Origin: Leptotrichiaceae bacterium
GTDB lineage: Bacteria > Fusobacteriota > Fusobacteriia > Fusobacteriales > Leptotrichiaceae
Direction of reading: 5' to 3'
NCBI GenBank assembly: GCA_018060185.1
Contig: JAGOWQ010000011.1
Location: forward strand, 1-47,788
DNA: 47,788 bases
The notes beneath the pieces are model-generated. The model worked only from the letters and a program-made list of their open reading frames with translations, was not told where the DNA came from and ran no database searches. This document shows, piece by piece, positions 35,692-46,271 of the stretch. The translations under genes were made by a program, and so were the position numbers. Positions within the stretch are counted from its first letter, which is position 1; the number at the start of each line of letters is the position of its first letter.

Positions 35692-36648
35692 TTATTCATC
35701 ATTTCTAACTCTTTTAAAAAATGAAATAAAATTTTTATGAGTTATCATATCAATTTCGTTATTAGAATATCCACGTTTTTTTAGAATAGTGGAAATGTTA
35801 TTTAAATCATTCACATCTGCTAAATTTTCCAAATCTCTTACAGTTTCACCTTCAAAAGCGTAGTAATCTGCAAAATCAAATCCAAATCCGACTTTATCAA
35901 TTCCGATTTTACTAGCTACATATTCTAAGTGATTTATCAACATATCTAATGTTTTATCATTATCTTTTTGACTAACAAATCCATGATATGAGTTTAAACC
36001 TACCATTCCATTTCTATCTTTTATACATAAGAGTTGTTCATCATTTAAATTCCTCATAGAAGGACATAGACTTCTTGCATTAGAATGAGAAGCAAAAAAA
36101 GGTTTTTTTGAATATTTTTCAACATCCCAAAATGTTTTATCATTTGCATGAGAAAGATCAAGTAAAATATTTAAGTTTTCAATTATTTTAATAGCATCTA
36201 CACCTAATTTAGTAACGCCTCTATTAATATCTCCACTTTGCCCAGTAGCTATTAAATTAGATTCATTCCAAGTAAGCCCAATGTGCCTTATACCGATTTG
36301 TTCAAGTAAATAAATATAATCAAGTTTGTCTCCTATTCCTGCAAGCCCTTCTACTCCTAATACAACACCTAATTTATTATTGTTTTTAGCAATATTAAAA
36401 TCATTAGAAGTTTTTACTATATGTATGAAATCTTTTGTATAATAAAGTTCTTCAGACATAACTCTTAAAGACTTAAGAAACTTTTCTTCAGAGTTGTCTA
36501 TTTCATTAAGCCAAATAACAAAGATACCACCTAACATTTTTCCATTATCAAATTTACTTTTAAATTTTTTTCTTATAATATCTTTATTTCCTTTTTCATA
36601 TTCCCATAGGGTATTAGACCAAATATCAGCATGCATATCGAAAAACAT
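35692..36648 (-). CDS. Membrane dipeptidase family (M19, renal dipeptidase) protein
   Basis: A 318-residue zinc hydrolase of the amidohydrolase fold. MFFDMHADIW carries the HxD metal motif; GVEGLAGIG holds the bridging Glu, followed by LLDLSHAN, FFASHSNARSL and VGFGFDFAD. The family cleaves dipeptides, including D-amino-acid types. Its ATG overlaps the stop of the S66 gene by one base (TAATG), so the two are coupled. No signal peptide, so it acts in the cytoplasm. Confidence 0.92.
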   Translation of the reverse strand: MFFDMHADIWSNTLWEYEKGNKDIIRKKFKSKFDNGKMLGGIFVIWLNEIDNSEEKFLKSLRVMSEELYYTKDFIHIVKTSNDFNIAKNNNKLGVVLGVEGLAGIGDKLDYIYLLEQIGIRHIGLTWNESNLIATGQSGDINRGVTKLGVDAIKIIENLNILLDLSHANDKTFWDVEKYSKKPFFASHSNARSLCPSMRNLNDEQLLCIKDRNGMVGLNSYHGFVSQKDNDKTLDMLINHLEYVASKIGIDKVGFGFDFADYYAFEGETVRDLENLADVNDLNNISTILKKRGYSNNEIDMITHKNFISFFKRVRNDE

Positions 36649-37592
36649 TATAAAATTTCCTCCTTTTCAAAATAAATTTCTGTATTTGAAACATCTAGAA
36701 TACATTTTGCACCTAAAGGAATAGTCTCCAAATATGGTTTAGAGTGTCCTGATTCAAAATTATAAAATACAGGTTTTTCATAATTTTTAAAAAAATCTTT
36801 GAAAAGAGAATAAATATCATATTTTTTATCATATGTATTACTACAGTCATCGAAATTTCCTAATATAACTCCCGAACAATCGTCAAACTTTCCAGAATAC
36901 TTTAAATGAGTTAGCATTCGGTCTATTCTTCCTATTTCTTCAGAAATATCTTCTAAAAATAATATTTTATTTTTTGTATCAATTTCATACGGGGTTCCTA
37001 AAGAGCTAGCAACAAGAGATAAATTTCCTCCGGTTATAATACCTGAGACATCAACTTTATTTACACATTTTAAAATAGACAAAGGTTTGTTTTTAGGTTC
37101 CTCATATTTATATTTTCTATTTTTTAATGCGTTTAAAAATCTTTTTTGTGTGTAATCATTAAAATTTTCAATCATATTAGATTCAACCATAGGTCCGTGG
37201 TATGTCCCGAGATTACATATTTGATTAAAAGCAAGATGGAGATTAGTAACATCACTGTATCCAACAAAAACTTTAGGGTTATTTTTTATTAAATCATAAT
37301 TTATCTTGTCCAAAAGTTGAGCTGAAGAAAAACCGCCTCTCATACAAATAATTCCTTTCACATCACTACGCATAAATGCTTCATGAATATCTTCAATTCG
37401 TATTTGATATTTTCCAGCCATATATCCACCGTAATTTTTTAAAACACTTTTTCCAATTATAGGATTAAATCCAAGTTGTCTTATTTTTTCACAACATTTA
37501 TCAACGTTATTAGGATTCATAGCAGAAGAAGGACATAATAAATAAACATTATCACCTTTTTCTAAAGATTTTGGAAATTTTATCTTTTTCAA
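36648..37592 (-). CDS. LD-carboxypeptidase (S66, LdcA/MccF family)
   Basis: A serine peptidase of about 314 residues. The nucleophile is in VGYSDVTNLHLAF; the S66 N-terminal GDNVYLLCPSS and CMRGGFSSAQLLDKI, the Glu-containing FLEDISEEIGRIDRML, and the C-terminal ESGHSKPYLETIPLGA with the catalytic His are all visible. It trims the terminal D-alanine from murein tetrapeptides (LdcA) or acyl nucleotides (MccF). Start TTG 37592 has CCTCC on the plus strand (GGAGG) five bases upstream; ATG at 37604 or 37613 lacks a site. First gene of the recycling operon. Confidence 0.9.
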   Translation of the reverse strand: MKKIKFPKSLEKGDNVYLLCPSSAMNPNNVDKCCEKIRQLGFNPIIGKSVLKNYGGYMAGKYQIRIEDIHEAFMRSDVKGIICMRGGFSSAQLLDKINYDLIKNNPKVFVGYSDVTNLHLAFNQICNLGTYHGPMVESNMIENFNDYTQKRFLNALKNRKYKYEEPKNKPLSILKCVNKVDVSGIITGGNLSLVASSLGTPYEIDTKNKILFLEDISEEIGRIDRMLTHLKYSGKFDDCSGVILGNFDDCSNTYDKKYDIYSLFKDFFKNYEKPVFYNFESGHSKPYLETIPLGAKCILDVSNTEIYFEKEEIL

Positions 37593-37802
37593 TTTATCCT
37601 CCATTCTGAGCATTTATATTTTATAATTTACAATATTAAAACTTTAAGTTTTAAAATAATTTTATATTACATTTTAAAAAATTATGAAAAGATTATATAC
37701 TTTTTTATTAAAGATTTCCAGTATTTTTTTCTTTAATAAATATTTAAAATAATTATTCTGTGTTATAATATATAATAAATATGGAATAGGAGTGAATTTA
37801 AA

Positions 37803-38258
37803 ATGATATTAACTAATTTAAATGATAGCCAAAAAAATAAAACGTTAAATGAAAAAATACAAAAATGTATTGAATATGTTAAAAATAACGACATATTATC
37901 TTTTGAAACAGGGGTTTATGAAATAGAAGACGGAATAAAAATGAATTATGATAATTATAGTTCCAAAGAAGAAAAAGATGGACTATGGGAAAGTCATATA
38001 AAATATTTAGATGTTCAAGTAATGTTAGACGGGGAAGAATATATAGCAGTAAATAATATCAAAAATATGAAAAAAAAATCTAAAGATCAAAAAAATGATA
38101 TAATTTTTTTTATTGGAGACGAACTATTTAAAATACCTTTAAAAAAAGATGATATTTTAATACTTTATCCAGAAGATGTACACATGCCTGGATTGAAAAT
38201 AAGAAAATCAATTTTTAATAAAAAAGTAGTATTTAAAATAGAGATAAGCAAAATGTAA
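37803..38258 (+). CDS. YhcH/YjgK/YiaL (DUF386) family protein
   Basis: A 151-residue cupin-like protein. The family pattern ESHIKYLDVQVMLDGEEYI and the late PEDVHMPGL (His facing a metal site) are present. Members occur with sugar acid, sialic acid and beta-galactoside genes; function is still loosely known. It is divergent from the S66 operon and a few kb from the PTS permease, which suggests a link to a shared sugar or muropeptide pathway. AGGAG precedes ATG, with TATAAT at 37764-37769. Confidence 0.85.
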   Translation: MILTNLNDSQKNKTLNEKIQKCIEYVKNNDILSFETGVYEIEDGIKMNYDNYSSKEEKDGLWESHIKYLDVQVMLDGEEYIAVNNIKNMKKKSKDQKNDIIFFIGDELFKIPLKKDDILILYPEDVHMPGLKIRKSIFNKKVVFKIEISKM

Positions 38259-38559
38259 AAAAGTAATAATTTATATTACTATATGTATTTTTATTTTATC
38301 TAAACTTTTTTAATTTAATTTGTTATAAATTTAATATAAGTATAAAATAAAACAAAGGATATTGTTGGAATTTTTTGTAAAATGAAATTTGTAAACTAAA
38401 CTAGCTTTATTTATTGGATTTAAATAATTATCTTTGAAATTATTTATGTTTATAAAAATAAATTTTTTTTGTTATTTGAAACTAAAAGAAACTATTAATT
38501 TTTTTTGTAATTTAAAAATAAAAAAAGTTTTAAAATAAGTAAAAAATCTAGAAAAAAAG
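38259..38559. other. Long upstream region of pflB
   Basis: About 300 AT-rich bases with no gene. AAATAATT/AATTATTT forms a weak dyad around 38422-38445, similar in composition to the palindrome at the pflB start. No other structure is clear. Confidence 0.35.
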
Positions 38560-38588
38560 TTGATTTTTAAGTACAAATGTTGTATAAT
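38560..38588 (+). promoter_or_regulatory. Promoter of pflB
   Basis: TTGATT (38560-38565), 17-base spacer, perfect TATAAT (38583-38588). Start of transcription would be near 38595, inside the palindrome. Confidence 0.85.
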
Positions 38589-38610
38589 TATTTTGTAATA
38601 CAAAATAATT
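38586..38610. promoter_or_regulatory. 25-bp perfect palindrome at the pflB transcription start
   Basis: AATTATTTTGTA (38586-38597), one central A, TACAAAATAATT (38599-38610). It overlaps the end of the -10 box and the start site, where a repressor would block initiation. The sequence is not a clean match to Rex or FNR boxes, so the regulator is unknown. Confidence 0.75.
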
Positions 38611-38650
38611 TAAAAATAAAGCGAAATTATTAGAAAGGAAGTATACAACG

Positions 38651-40882
38651 ATGGATGCTTGGAGATGTTTTAAAGAAGGTAATTGGAGCAAAGAGGTTGA
38701 CGTAAAAAATTTCATTAAATTGAACTATACTGAATATACTGGAGATGAAAGCTTCTTAGAAGGACCAACAGAAGCAACTACTTCTATGTGGAACTCACTT
38801 TCAGAGAAGTTTAAGATTGAAAGAAAAAATGGTATTTATGATGCAGAAACAAAAATACCTTCACAAATAGATGCTTATGGTGCAGGATATATTGACAAAA
38901 ATCTAGAAAAAATTGTTGGACTACAAACAGATGCGCCTTTAAAAAGAGGGATTTTTCCTAATGGTGGATTAAGAATGGTAAAAACAAGTTTAGAGGCATT
39001 TGGATATAAATTAGATCCACAAACTGAAGAAACTTTTACAAAATATAGAAAGACACATAATGATGGAGTATTCTCAGCTTATACGGATAGTATAAGAAGA
39101 GCAAGAAAAACAGGTATTATAACTGGTCTTCCAGATGCTTATGGAAGAGGAAGAATCATAGGGGATTACAGAAGAGTTGCTTTATATGGTGTGGACAGAT
39201 TAATAAAAGAAAGAGAAGAAAGATATGTAGCATGTGATCCTTCTGATATGACAGAAGATAAAATAAGATTAAGAGAAGAGATTTATGAACAAGTAAAAGC
39301 ATTAAAAGCACTAAAAAGAATGGCGTCAGCATACGGTTTTGATATTTCAAACCCTGCAACAAATGCACATGAAGCTATTCAATGGACGTATTTTGCCTAT
39401 TTAGCAGCTACTAAAGATCAAAATGGAGCTGCGATGAGTATAGGAAGAGTTTCAACTTTCTTAGATATTTTTATAGAAAGAGATTTAAAAGAAGGAATTA
39501 TAACAGAAAAAGAAGCTCAAGAATTAATGGATCATTTTGTAATGAAATTGAGATTAATAAGATTTTTAAGAACACCTGATTACGATGCATTATTCTCAGG
39601 AGATCCTGTATGGGTTACTGAATCTATTGGAGGAATGGGATTAGATGGGAAATCTCTTGTAACTAAAAATAGTTTTAGAATACTACATACACTGTATAAC
39701 ATGGGAACTTCACCTGAACCTAATTTAACAGTTTTATGGAGTGAAAGTTTACCTGAAGCATGGAAAAAATACTGTGCAAAAGTTTCCATAGATACATCAT
39801 CAGTTCAATATGAAAATGATGATATAATGAGACCTCAATTTGGAGATAATTATGGAATTGCTTGTTGTGTATCTCCAATGGCAATAGGAGAACAAATGCA
39901 GTTTTTTGGAGCAAGAGTAAATTTACCTAAAGCACTGTTATATGCTATAAATGGTGGAAGAGACGAAAAATCTAAGTTACAAGTAACTCCAGAAGGTATA
40001 TTTGAACCTATTAAAGGAGAATATCTTGAATTTAATGAAGTATGGGAGAAATTTGATAAAATATTAGATTGGTTGGCTGAAACTTATGTTAAAGCATTAA
40101 ATATAATACATTATATGCACGATAAATATTCTTATGAAGCATTAGAAATGGCATTGCACAATGTAGATGTAATCAGAACTGAAGCTTTTGGTATAGCAGG
40201 AATTTCAATTATAGCAGATTCTCTTGCAGCTATTAAATATGGTAAAGTAAAAGTATTAAGAGACGAAGAAGGAGATGCAGTAGATTATATTAATGAAGGT
40301 GAATATGTTCCATTTGGAAATAATGATGACAACACAGATAAATTTGCAGTAGATGTCGTTGAAATATTTATGAAGAAAATAAGAAGTCATAAAATGTATA
40401 GAGATGCTATTCCTACTCAATCGGTATTAACAATTACTTCCAATGTAGTGTATGGTAAAAAGACAGGAAATACTCCTGATGGAAGAAGAGCTGGAGAACC
40501 TTTTGGACCAGGAGCAAATCCAATGCATGGAAGAGATACTAGAGGAGCTGTTGCATCCCTTGCTTCAGTAGCAAAGTTACCATTTGAACATGCTAATGAC
40601 GGGATTTCTTATACGTTTGCTATAGCACCAGAAACATTAGGTAAAAGTGAAGACGAGAAAAAAGGAAATTTAGTAGGATTGTTAGACGGTTACTTTAATC
40701 AAACTGGACATCATCTAAATGTAAATGTATTTGGAAGAGATTTATTAGAAAAAGCAATGGAAAAACCAGAAGATTATCCACAATTGACAATAAGAGTTTC
40801 AGGATATGCAGTTAACTTTGTTAAATTGACTAAAGAACAGCAATTGGATGTTATAAATAGAACGATATCAAGTAAAATGTAA
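38651..40882 (+). CDS. pflB: Pyruvate formate-lyase (formate C-acetyltransferase)
   Basis: A 743-residue glycyl-radical enzyme that splits pyruvate with CoA into acetyl-CoA and formate. The catalytic cysteine pair is C405-C406 in YGIACCVSP, and the radical glycine is G718 in RVSGYAV, near the C-terminus as in the family. The N-terminus [11 protein letters not shown] is typical of pyruvate-specific PFL. AAAGG precedes ATG. It is followed by a terminator and then by its activase. Expression is presumably high and redox-controlled. Confidence 0.98.
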   Translation: MDAWRCFKEGNWSKEVDVKNFIKLNYTEYTGDESFLEGPTEATTSMWNSLSEKFKIERKNGIYDAETKIPSQIDAYGAGYIDKNLEKIVGLQTDAPLKRGIFPNGGLRMVKTSLEAFGYKLDPQTEETFTKYRKTHNDGVFSAYTDSIRRARKTGIITGLPDAYGRGRIIGDYRRVALYGVDRLIKEREERYVACDPSDMTEDKIRLREEIYEQVKALKALKRMASAYGFDISNPATNAHEAIQWTYFAYLAATKDQNGAAMSIGRVSTFLDIFIERDLKEGIITEKEAQELMDHFVMKLRLIRFLRTPDYDALFSGDPVWVTESIGGMGLDGKSLVTKNSFRILHTLYNMGTSPEPNLTVLWSESLPEAWKKYCAKVSIDTSSVQYENDDIMRPQFGDNYGIACCVSPMAIGEQMQFFGARVNLPKALLYAINGGRDEKSKLQVTPEGIFEPIKGEYLEFNEVWEKFDKILDWLAETYVKALNIIHYMHDKYSYEALEMALHNVDVIRTEAFGIAGISIIADSLAAIKYGKVKVLRDEEGDAVDYINEGEYVPFGNNDDNTDKFAVDVVEIFMKKIRSHKMYRDAIPTQSVLTITSNVVYGKKTGNTPDGRRAGEPFGPGANPMHGRDTRGAVASLASVAKLPFEHANDGISYTFAIAPETLGKSEDEKKGNLVGLLDGYFNQTGHHLNVNVFGRDLLEKAMEKPEDYPQLTIRVSGYAVNFVKLTKEQQLDVINRTISSKM

Positions 40883-40913
40883 CTCAATAATAAAATTAAA
40901 TTGTATAAAAATT

Positions 40914-40964
40914 TAAGGCTATCTGAAAATTATAAAGAAATTTTAATTTTTAGGTAGCTTTTAT
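40914..40964 (+). terminator. Terminator after pflB
   Basis: A 16-bp stem with some G-T pairs: 40916-40931 with 40945-40960, followed by TTTTATAATT. Confidence 0.7.
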
Positions 40965-40978
40965 AATTAAAATTAAAC

Positions 40979-41007
40979 TTGAGATATTTTTATATATCTA
41001 TTATAAT
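40979..41007 (+). promoter_or_regulatory. Promoter of pflA
   Basis: TTGAGA (40979-40984), 17-base spacer, perfect TATAAT (41002-41007). Activase is therefore not only made from the pflB transcript. Confidence 0.8.
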
Positions 41008-41056
41008 AGACATATGAAATATTTAAATAAAAAAATAAAATATAGAGGGAATAATT

Positions 41057-41782
41057 ATGGAAGGATACATTCATTCATTTGAATCTTTTGGAACTAAAGA
41101 TGGACCTGGAATAAGGTTTGTTCTATTTTTACAAGGATGCCCGTTGAGGTGTCTATATTGTCATAACGTAGATACTTGGGATATAAAGGCAAAAAAAATT
41201 ATTATGAGTCCAGACGATGTTATGAAAGAGATATTAAAAGTAAAGGGATTTATAAAATCTGGAGGAGTTACTGTTTCAGGAGGAGAGCCGTTATTACAAC
41301 CAGAATTTATAAAAGAATTATTTAAAAAATGTAGAGAAAATAATATACATACAGCTATTGACACATCAGGATATATATTTACTAATAGGGTAAAAGAAGT
41401 TTTGAAGTATACAGATTTGGTAATTTTAGATATAAAACATATAAATCCTAATAAATATAAGGAATTGACAGATGTTAATTTAGAAAATACACTTGAATTT
41501 GCAAAGTATTTAAATGAAATTGGAAAGAAAACATGGGTAAGATATGTATTAGTTCCAGGATATTCAGATGATGAGGAAGATTTAAATAAATGGGCTAAAT
41601 TTGTATCTCAATTCAGTAATGTTGAAAGAGTAGATATTTTACCTTTTCATCAAATGGGAGGGTATAAATGGGAAGAAGTAGGAAAAGAATATAAATTAAA
41701 AGAAACTCCAACTCCAACAAAAGAAAGCCTACAAAAAACTGAAGAAATATTTTCTTCTTATGGTTTAAATATAGGGATATAA
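41057..41782 (+). CDS. pflA: Pyruvate formate-lyase activating enzyme
   Basis: Radical SAM protein of 241 residues that makes the glycyl radical on PflB. The [4Fe-4S] site is CPLRCLYCH (CxxxCxxC) near residue 29-37; SGGEPLLQ is the AdoMet GGE motif; DIKHI and VRYVLVPGYSD are typical of PflA. There are no extra ferredoxin cysteines, as expected for the PFL type. GAGGG precedes ATG. Confidence 0.96.
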   Translation: MEGYIHSFESFGTKDGPGIRFVLFLQGCPLRCLYCHNVDTWDIKAKKIIMSPDDVMKEILKVKGFIKSGGVTVSGGEPLLQPEFIKELFKKCRENNIHTAIDTSGYIFTNRVKEVLKYTDLVILDIKHINPNKYKELTDVNLENTLEFAKYLNEIGKKTWVRYVLVPGYSDDEEDLNKWAKFVSQFSNVERVDILPFHQMGGYKWEEVGKEYKLKETPTPTKESLQKTEEIFSSYGLNIGI

Positions 41783-41867
41783 GTGTTATAATAATATTTA
41801 AATAGGAGTTTTATCAATATATAACGAACTAAAATAATATATAAATATATAAAATCAAGAGGTAAGT

Positions 41868-43097
41868 ATGAAAAAAATAGGAGTTGTTGTCGAATATAAT
41901 CCTTTTCATAATGGGCATTTATATCAGATTAATGAAATAAAAAAAAAATTTGGAAATGATATTCTTTTGGTAATAGTAATAAGTGGAGATTTTGTTCAAA
42001 GAGGAGAAATTTCTTATCTAGATAAATGGGAAAAAACAAAGATTGCATTAAATTACGGAATTGATTTAGTTATTGAATTACCTCTTTATTATTCTATCCA
42101 AAATGCAGAAGTATTTTCTAAAATGTCTGTAAAAATACTAGATTATATGGAAATGGATATTCAGGTTTTCGGAGCAGAAAATGAGGAAATAGAAAAATTA
42201 TATGAAATAGTAGCTCTTCAAGAAAAAAAAGAATATAAAGAAAGTTTTTTTTCTAAGATGAAAAACGGCAACAGTTACAGTAATTCTCAAAGATTAGTTT
42301 TAGAAGAATATGGTTGTAAAGAAATAGTTAAATCTAATAACATTCTTGGAATAGAATATATAAGAACAATAAAAAATGAAAAACTTAAAATAGAACCGTG
42401 TATAATAAAAAGAGAAGTTTCAGAATATATAGAAAATGAAATAGGAGAGAATAGAGAAAAAATAGCTAGTGCGTCTTTTTTAAGAAATAAGTTAAATTTT
42501 GAAGAAAATAGTGAAAAAAATAAAGAAAAAGTTTTAACGAATATAAAAAGATTTTTACCTAAAGAAGTATACGAAATTATATATAATAAAGAAATTATAA
42601 ATAATAAAAAGAAATCAAATCTAAAGTCTATAAAAGATAGACTATATGAAATTATAAAATATAAAATATTAACAAACTCAAAGAAAAAGATAATGGAAAT
42701 ATATGATATGACAGAGGAAATATATGTTAGAATTCACGTTGGATTATTAAATTCTAAAAATCATAAACAGTTTTTAGAAAGGGTCAAATCAAGAAATTTT
42801 TCAATTAAAAGAATAGAAAGACTAATGTTAAACGTGTTATTAGATATAGAAAAGAAAAGCGTAGACTATAATATTGATTATGTTAGAATTTTAGGTTTTA
42901 ATGAGAAAGGTCAAAAATATTTAAAAAAACTTAAATTAAAAGATAAAAAAAATATTTTTGTTAACTGGAAAGATATAGAAAAACAAATTGAAAGTAAAAA
43001 ATTAAAAATAGAAAAAAATGGTTTTCTTATAAAACAAATGTTTTTTGAAGAAAACGAAAAATTAAATCCTATTATTATGAATAAGCAAGAGGGATAA
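41868..43097 (+). CDS. tmcAL: tRNA(Met) cytidine acetate ligase
   Basis: A 409-residue enzyme that uses acetate and ATP to make N4-acetylcytidine at the wobble base of elongator tRNA-Met. The N-terminal VVVEYNPFHNGHL (HxGH nucleotidyl-transfer motif) and ISGDFVQRGE segments are diagnostic; GAENEE follows. The C-terminal half is Lys-rich and less conserved. It lies 85 bases after pflA. Lineages with this gene usually lack TmcA. Confidence 0.9.
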   Translation: MKKIGVVVEYNPFHNGHLYQINEIKKKFGNDILLVIVISGDFVQRGEISYLDKWEKTKIALNYGIDLVIELPLYYSIQNAEVFSKMSVKILDYMEMDIQVFGAENEEIEKLYEIVALQEKKEYKESFFSKMKNGNSYSNSQRLVLEEYGCKEIVKSNNILGIEYIRTIKNEKLKIEPCIIKREVSEYIENEIGENREKIASASFLRNKLNFEENSEKNKEKVLTNIKRFLPKEVYEIIYNKEIINNKKKSNLKSIKDRLYEIIKYKILTNSKKKIMEIYDMTEEIYVRIHVGLLNSKNHKQFLERVKSRNFSIKRIERLMLNVLLDIEKKSVDYNIDYVRILGFNEKGQKYLKKLKLKDKKNIFVNWKDIEKQIESKKLKIEKNGFLIKQMFFEENEKLNPIIMNKQEG

Positions 43098-43129
43098 TAA
43101 TAAATATGAGTTAGAATATAGGAGGAAAT

Positions 43130-44083
43130 GTGGGAATATTAATAATTATTAATGTGGTGTTTACAATATTTTTATTTACTTTAGCGTATATGTCTATAAG
43201 ATATTTTATAAATCAAATTGAAAAATATCCTAAAGTAACTTTTGAAGAGGTTTATAATAGTAAGAAATTAAGACAAAAATATAATATAGAAGATAAAGCA
43301 AACCCATTTGATTATGGATTTAATTATAAAGAAATAGCCTATAAATCATCTAAAATAAATCTATATGGATGGTTGATAGATAATAAAGATGCAAATAAAA
43401 CTTTAATAATATGTCATGGAAGAGGGGTAAATAGACTTGCCTCTATTCAGTATTTACAAATATTAAAAGATACAGGTTTAGATAAGGAATATAGTGTTTT
43501 TATTCCTGATTTAAGAAATTCTGGGAAATCAGATGATTCAAAAACAAAATTAGGATATGATTTTGCTCAAGACATATTCCATACAATGGAAATGCTGAAT
43601 GAAAATTATAGTAAAAATAATTTCACACTATTTGGATTTTCTCAAGGTGGAATGGGTTCTGCAATAGTTTCCAAACTTTATCTTAAAGCTTTAAGAAAAA
43701 AAGGATTAAAAATAGACAAGTTAATACTAGATAGCTCTATTTCCAACATAAAAAAAAGAATAAAAGAAGATGCAAAAAAAAGAAAAGTACCAAAATTTAT
43801 ATTAAGCGTTGTTGTTAGAGTATTTAATGTTAGAGTTGGAAATAAGTTGGATAAGTTAAGGTTATCTTATTTATTAAAAAGAATTCCTACTTTAATAATT
43901 CAAACTAAAAATGATAAAGCTACAACTTATGGTATGTTGATGGAAGAGTATAATGAAATTTCTCAGTATAAAAATATACAATTAAAAATATTTGAAAAGG
44001 GTTCTCATACTAGAATATATGCCGAACCTGAATATAAAGATGAATATACTAAAACAGTTGGAAATTTTTTGAGAGAAAATTAA
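43130..44083 (+). CDS. Membrane-anchored alpha/beta hydrolase
   Basis: A 317-residue protein: residues 3-27 form one hydrophobic anchor, then an alpha/beta hydrolase core. Seen: ICHGRGVNR (oxyanion HG), PDLRNSGKSDD, the nucleophile elbow GFSQGG (Ser), and the late TLIIQTKNDKAT (Asp) and KGSHTRIY (His). Substrate unknown. The start is GTG at 43130, four bases from GGAGG; an overlapping ATG runs into a stop. It is 21 bases before the sugar symporter gene. Confidence 0.85.
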   Translation: MGILIIINVVFTIFLFTLAYMSIRYFINQIEKYPKVTFEEVYNSKKLRQKYNIEDKANPFDYGFNYKEIAYKSSKINLYGWLIDNKDANKTLIICHGRGVNRLASIQYLQILKDTGLDKEYSVFIPDLRNSGKSDDSKTKLGYDFAQDIFHTMEMLNENYSKNNFTLFGFSQGGMGSAIVSKLYLKALRKKGLKIDKLILDSSISNIKKRIKEDAKKRKVPKFILSVVVRVFNVRVGNKLDKLRLSYLLKRIPTLIIQTKNDKATTYGMLMEEYNEISQYKNIQLKIFEKGSHTRIYAEPEYKDEYTKTVGNFLREN

Positions 44084-44104
44084 AAAGGGGTTGGTGAAAA
44101 ATGT

Positions 44105-45430
44105 ATGTCCAATATAAAATCTAAATTGACAAAAAAGAGTTATTTAATATATGGAATGGGAGTTTCCTACTTCATGTTAGACCAATTATATAACCAGTGG
44201 TTGACTTATTACTATTTACCGCCAGAAACAGAAAAAAGCCTAACTCCTTTATTGAAACCAGGGTTTTTAATATTAGCTTTTGTAATAGCAAGAATTATAG
44301 ATGCCATTTCAGATCCTCTAATAGGGTATTTATCTGATAATTCTAAATCAAAATTTGGAAAGAGATCTTTTTTTATGATGATTGGAGGTATACCATTAGG
44401 GATACTAATGATAATGTATTTTTATCCACCAAAACATTCTCAAATGGCTACTCTTATTTATTTATCCATAGTAGGAGGTTTCTTTTGGATATCTTATACA
44501 CTAGTTGGAGGTCCTTATAATGCATTAATTCCTGATCTTTCTAATACAAAAGAAGAAAGACTTAATTTATCAACTGTACAATCAGTATTTAGATTAATCT
44601 TCACAGGAATAGCATTAATTATCCCTGGAATATTAATAGACATGCTTGGAAATGGAAATTCAGAAATAGGTATAAGAAAAACTGTAATAATTTTAACAAT
44701 ATTTGCTTTGATAGGGATATATATATGTGTATTTGGTTTAAGAGAAAAAGAGTTAGTTACAGAAAAAGTTGAAAATAAAAAATTAAATTTCAAAGAATCA
44801 TTAAAATATTTAAATGATAGAGAAATAATTTTATATTTTTTAGGATTTTTCTTTTTCTTTTCAGGGTTTAATTTGCTAAGAGGAGTTTTAAATTATTATT
44901 TAAAAATAGTAATGAAGCTACCATTAAGTAATATCACGCTAATTTCATTGTTGTTATTTGGTGTTGCAGGATTATGTTTTCCTATAACAAATAAATTGAG
45001 TAAAAAATATTCTTATAAAAAAATATTAATATTAGATATATTATTACTAATAACTGGGACTATTGGTTTACTTTTTGTAAATAGTAGTTTAAATTATTTA
45101 GCATATATCATGTTTGCTATATGTGGTTTAGGTCTAAGTGGAGCAGCTTTTATTTTTCCTCAAGTTATGTTAAGTGAAATAACAGCAAAATTATCTGAAT
45201 TTAAGAAAGTAAGTTTAGAAGGATTCTTTTTTGGAATACAAGGTTTATTTTTGAAGTTAGCATTTTTAGTTCAACAAGTAGCTCTTTCATCTATAATAGT
45301 AATTGGAAGTAACAAGACAGAATTAGGATTAAAAAGCGCAACTGAATTAGGAGTTAAAAGTGCTTTGTTCACAGCATTAATATTTTTTATAGTGTCGTTA
45401 TTTTTTTATAATTTAAAAAAGAATGATTAA
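44105..45430 (+). CDS. Glycoside-pentoside-hexuronide (GPH) cation symporter
   Basis: A 441-residue transporter with about twelve membrane helices. [23 protein letters not shown] is the MelB-type D(P)LIG...GRR-like motif, and [12 protein letters not shown] is the second family signature. Members import melibiose, lactose, xylosides or glucuronides with Na+ or H+. The only sugar enzymes next to it are the split transketolase, which hints at pentose or pentoside uptake; this is inferred. A weak GGTG site precedes ATG. Confidence 0.88.
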   Translation: MSNIKSKLTKKSYLIYGMGVSYFMLDQLYNQWLTYYYLPPETEKSLTPLLKPGFLILAFVIARIIDAISDPLIGYLSDNSKSKFGKRSFFMMIGGIPLGILMIMYFYPPKHSQMATLIYLSIVGGFFWISYTLVGGPYNALIPDLSNTKEERLNLSTVQSVFRLIFTGIALIIPGILIDMLGNGNSEIGIRKTVIILTIFALIGIYICVFGLREKELVTEKVENKKLNFKESLKYLNDREIILYFLGFFFFFSGFNLLRGVLNYYLKIVMKLPLSNITLISLLLFGVAGLCFPITNKLSKKYSYKKILILDILLLITGTIGLLFVNSSLNYLAYIMFAICGLGLSGAAFIFPQVMLSEITAKLSEFKKVSLEGFFFGIQGLFLKLAFLVQQVALSSIIVIGSNKTELGLKSATELGVKSALFTALIFFIVSLFFYNLKKND

Positions 45431-45446
45431 TTTTAAGGAGGTTTTC

Positions 45447-46256
45447 ATGGAAATTAAAGAGTTACAAGTAATAGCAAAAGAGTTAAGGAAAAACATTGTA
45501 GAAATGATTTATAGAGCTAAATCAGGGCATCCTGGAGGCTCATTGTCAATAGCTGACATTTTATCTGTACTGTATTGGAAAGAAATGAATGTTGATCCAA
45601 TAAATCCTAAATCTGAAAATAGAGATAGACTAGTTTTAAGTAAAGGTCATGCAGCACCTGCTCTTTATGCGGCTTTGATAGAAAAAGGATATGTAAGTAA
45701 AGATTTGATACCTACACTTAGAAAATGGCATTCTCCATTACAAGGTCATCCAGATATGAAAAAATTAAATGGAGTTGAAATGTCTACTGGGTCCCTTGGT
45801 CAAGGGTTATCAGTTGGAAATGGGATGGCTTTAAGCAGTAAAATTTTTAAAAATGATTATAGAGTATATGTTATATTAGGTGATGGAGAATTGCAAGAGG
45901 GGCAAGTTTGGGAAGCTGCAATGACTGCCGCACATTATAAATTAGATAATTTAGTAGCTATAATTGACTATAACAATTTACAAATAGATGGAAAAGTTTC
46001 TGATGTAATGGGGGTTTTACCAATAACAGATAAGTTTAAATCTTTTAATTGGAATGTTATTGAAATAGATGGACATAGTTATGAAGAGATAATAGAAGCA
46101 TTGAATGAGGCAAGAAATTTAAAAGGAAAACCTACAGCTATAATTGCTAACACAATAAAAGGTAAAGGAATTTCATTTATGGAAAATAATGGTGCATTCC
46201 ATGGAGCAGCTCCAAACGATGAGCAATATAAACAAGCTATGGAAGAATTAAAATAA
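45447..46256 (+). CDS. Transketolase, N-terminal (TPP-binding) subunit
   Basis: A 269-residue half-transketolase. The TPP/Mg motif is [15 protein letters not shown] (GDG...N, with DYNNLQIDG), and the N-terminal SGHPGGSLS and [13 protein letters not shown] are standard. The start at ATG 45447 follows AAGGAGG; the longer frame from 45423 begins before the site. It works with the C-terminal half encoded 15 bases downstream. Pentose phosphate pathway, cytoplasm. Confidence 0.94.
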   Translation: MEIKELQVIAKELRKNIVEMIYRAKSGHPGGSLSIADILSVLYWKEMNVDPINPKSENRDRLVLSKGHAAPALYAALIEKGYVSKDLIPTLRKWHSPLQGHPDMKKLNGVEMSTGSLGQGLSVGNGMALSSKIFKNDYRVYVILGDGELQEGQVWEAAMTAAHYKLDNLVAIIDYNNLQIDGKVSDVMGVLPITDKFKSFNWNVIEIDGHSYEEIIEALNEARNLKGKPTAIIANTIKGKGISFMENNGAFHGAAPNDEQYKQAMEELK

Positions 46257-46271
46257 GGAGGGTATTTAAAG

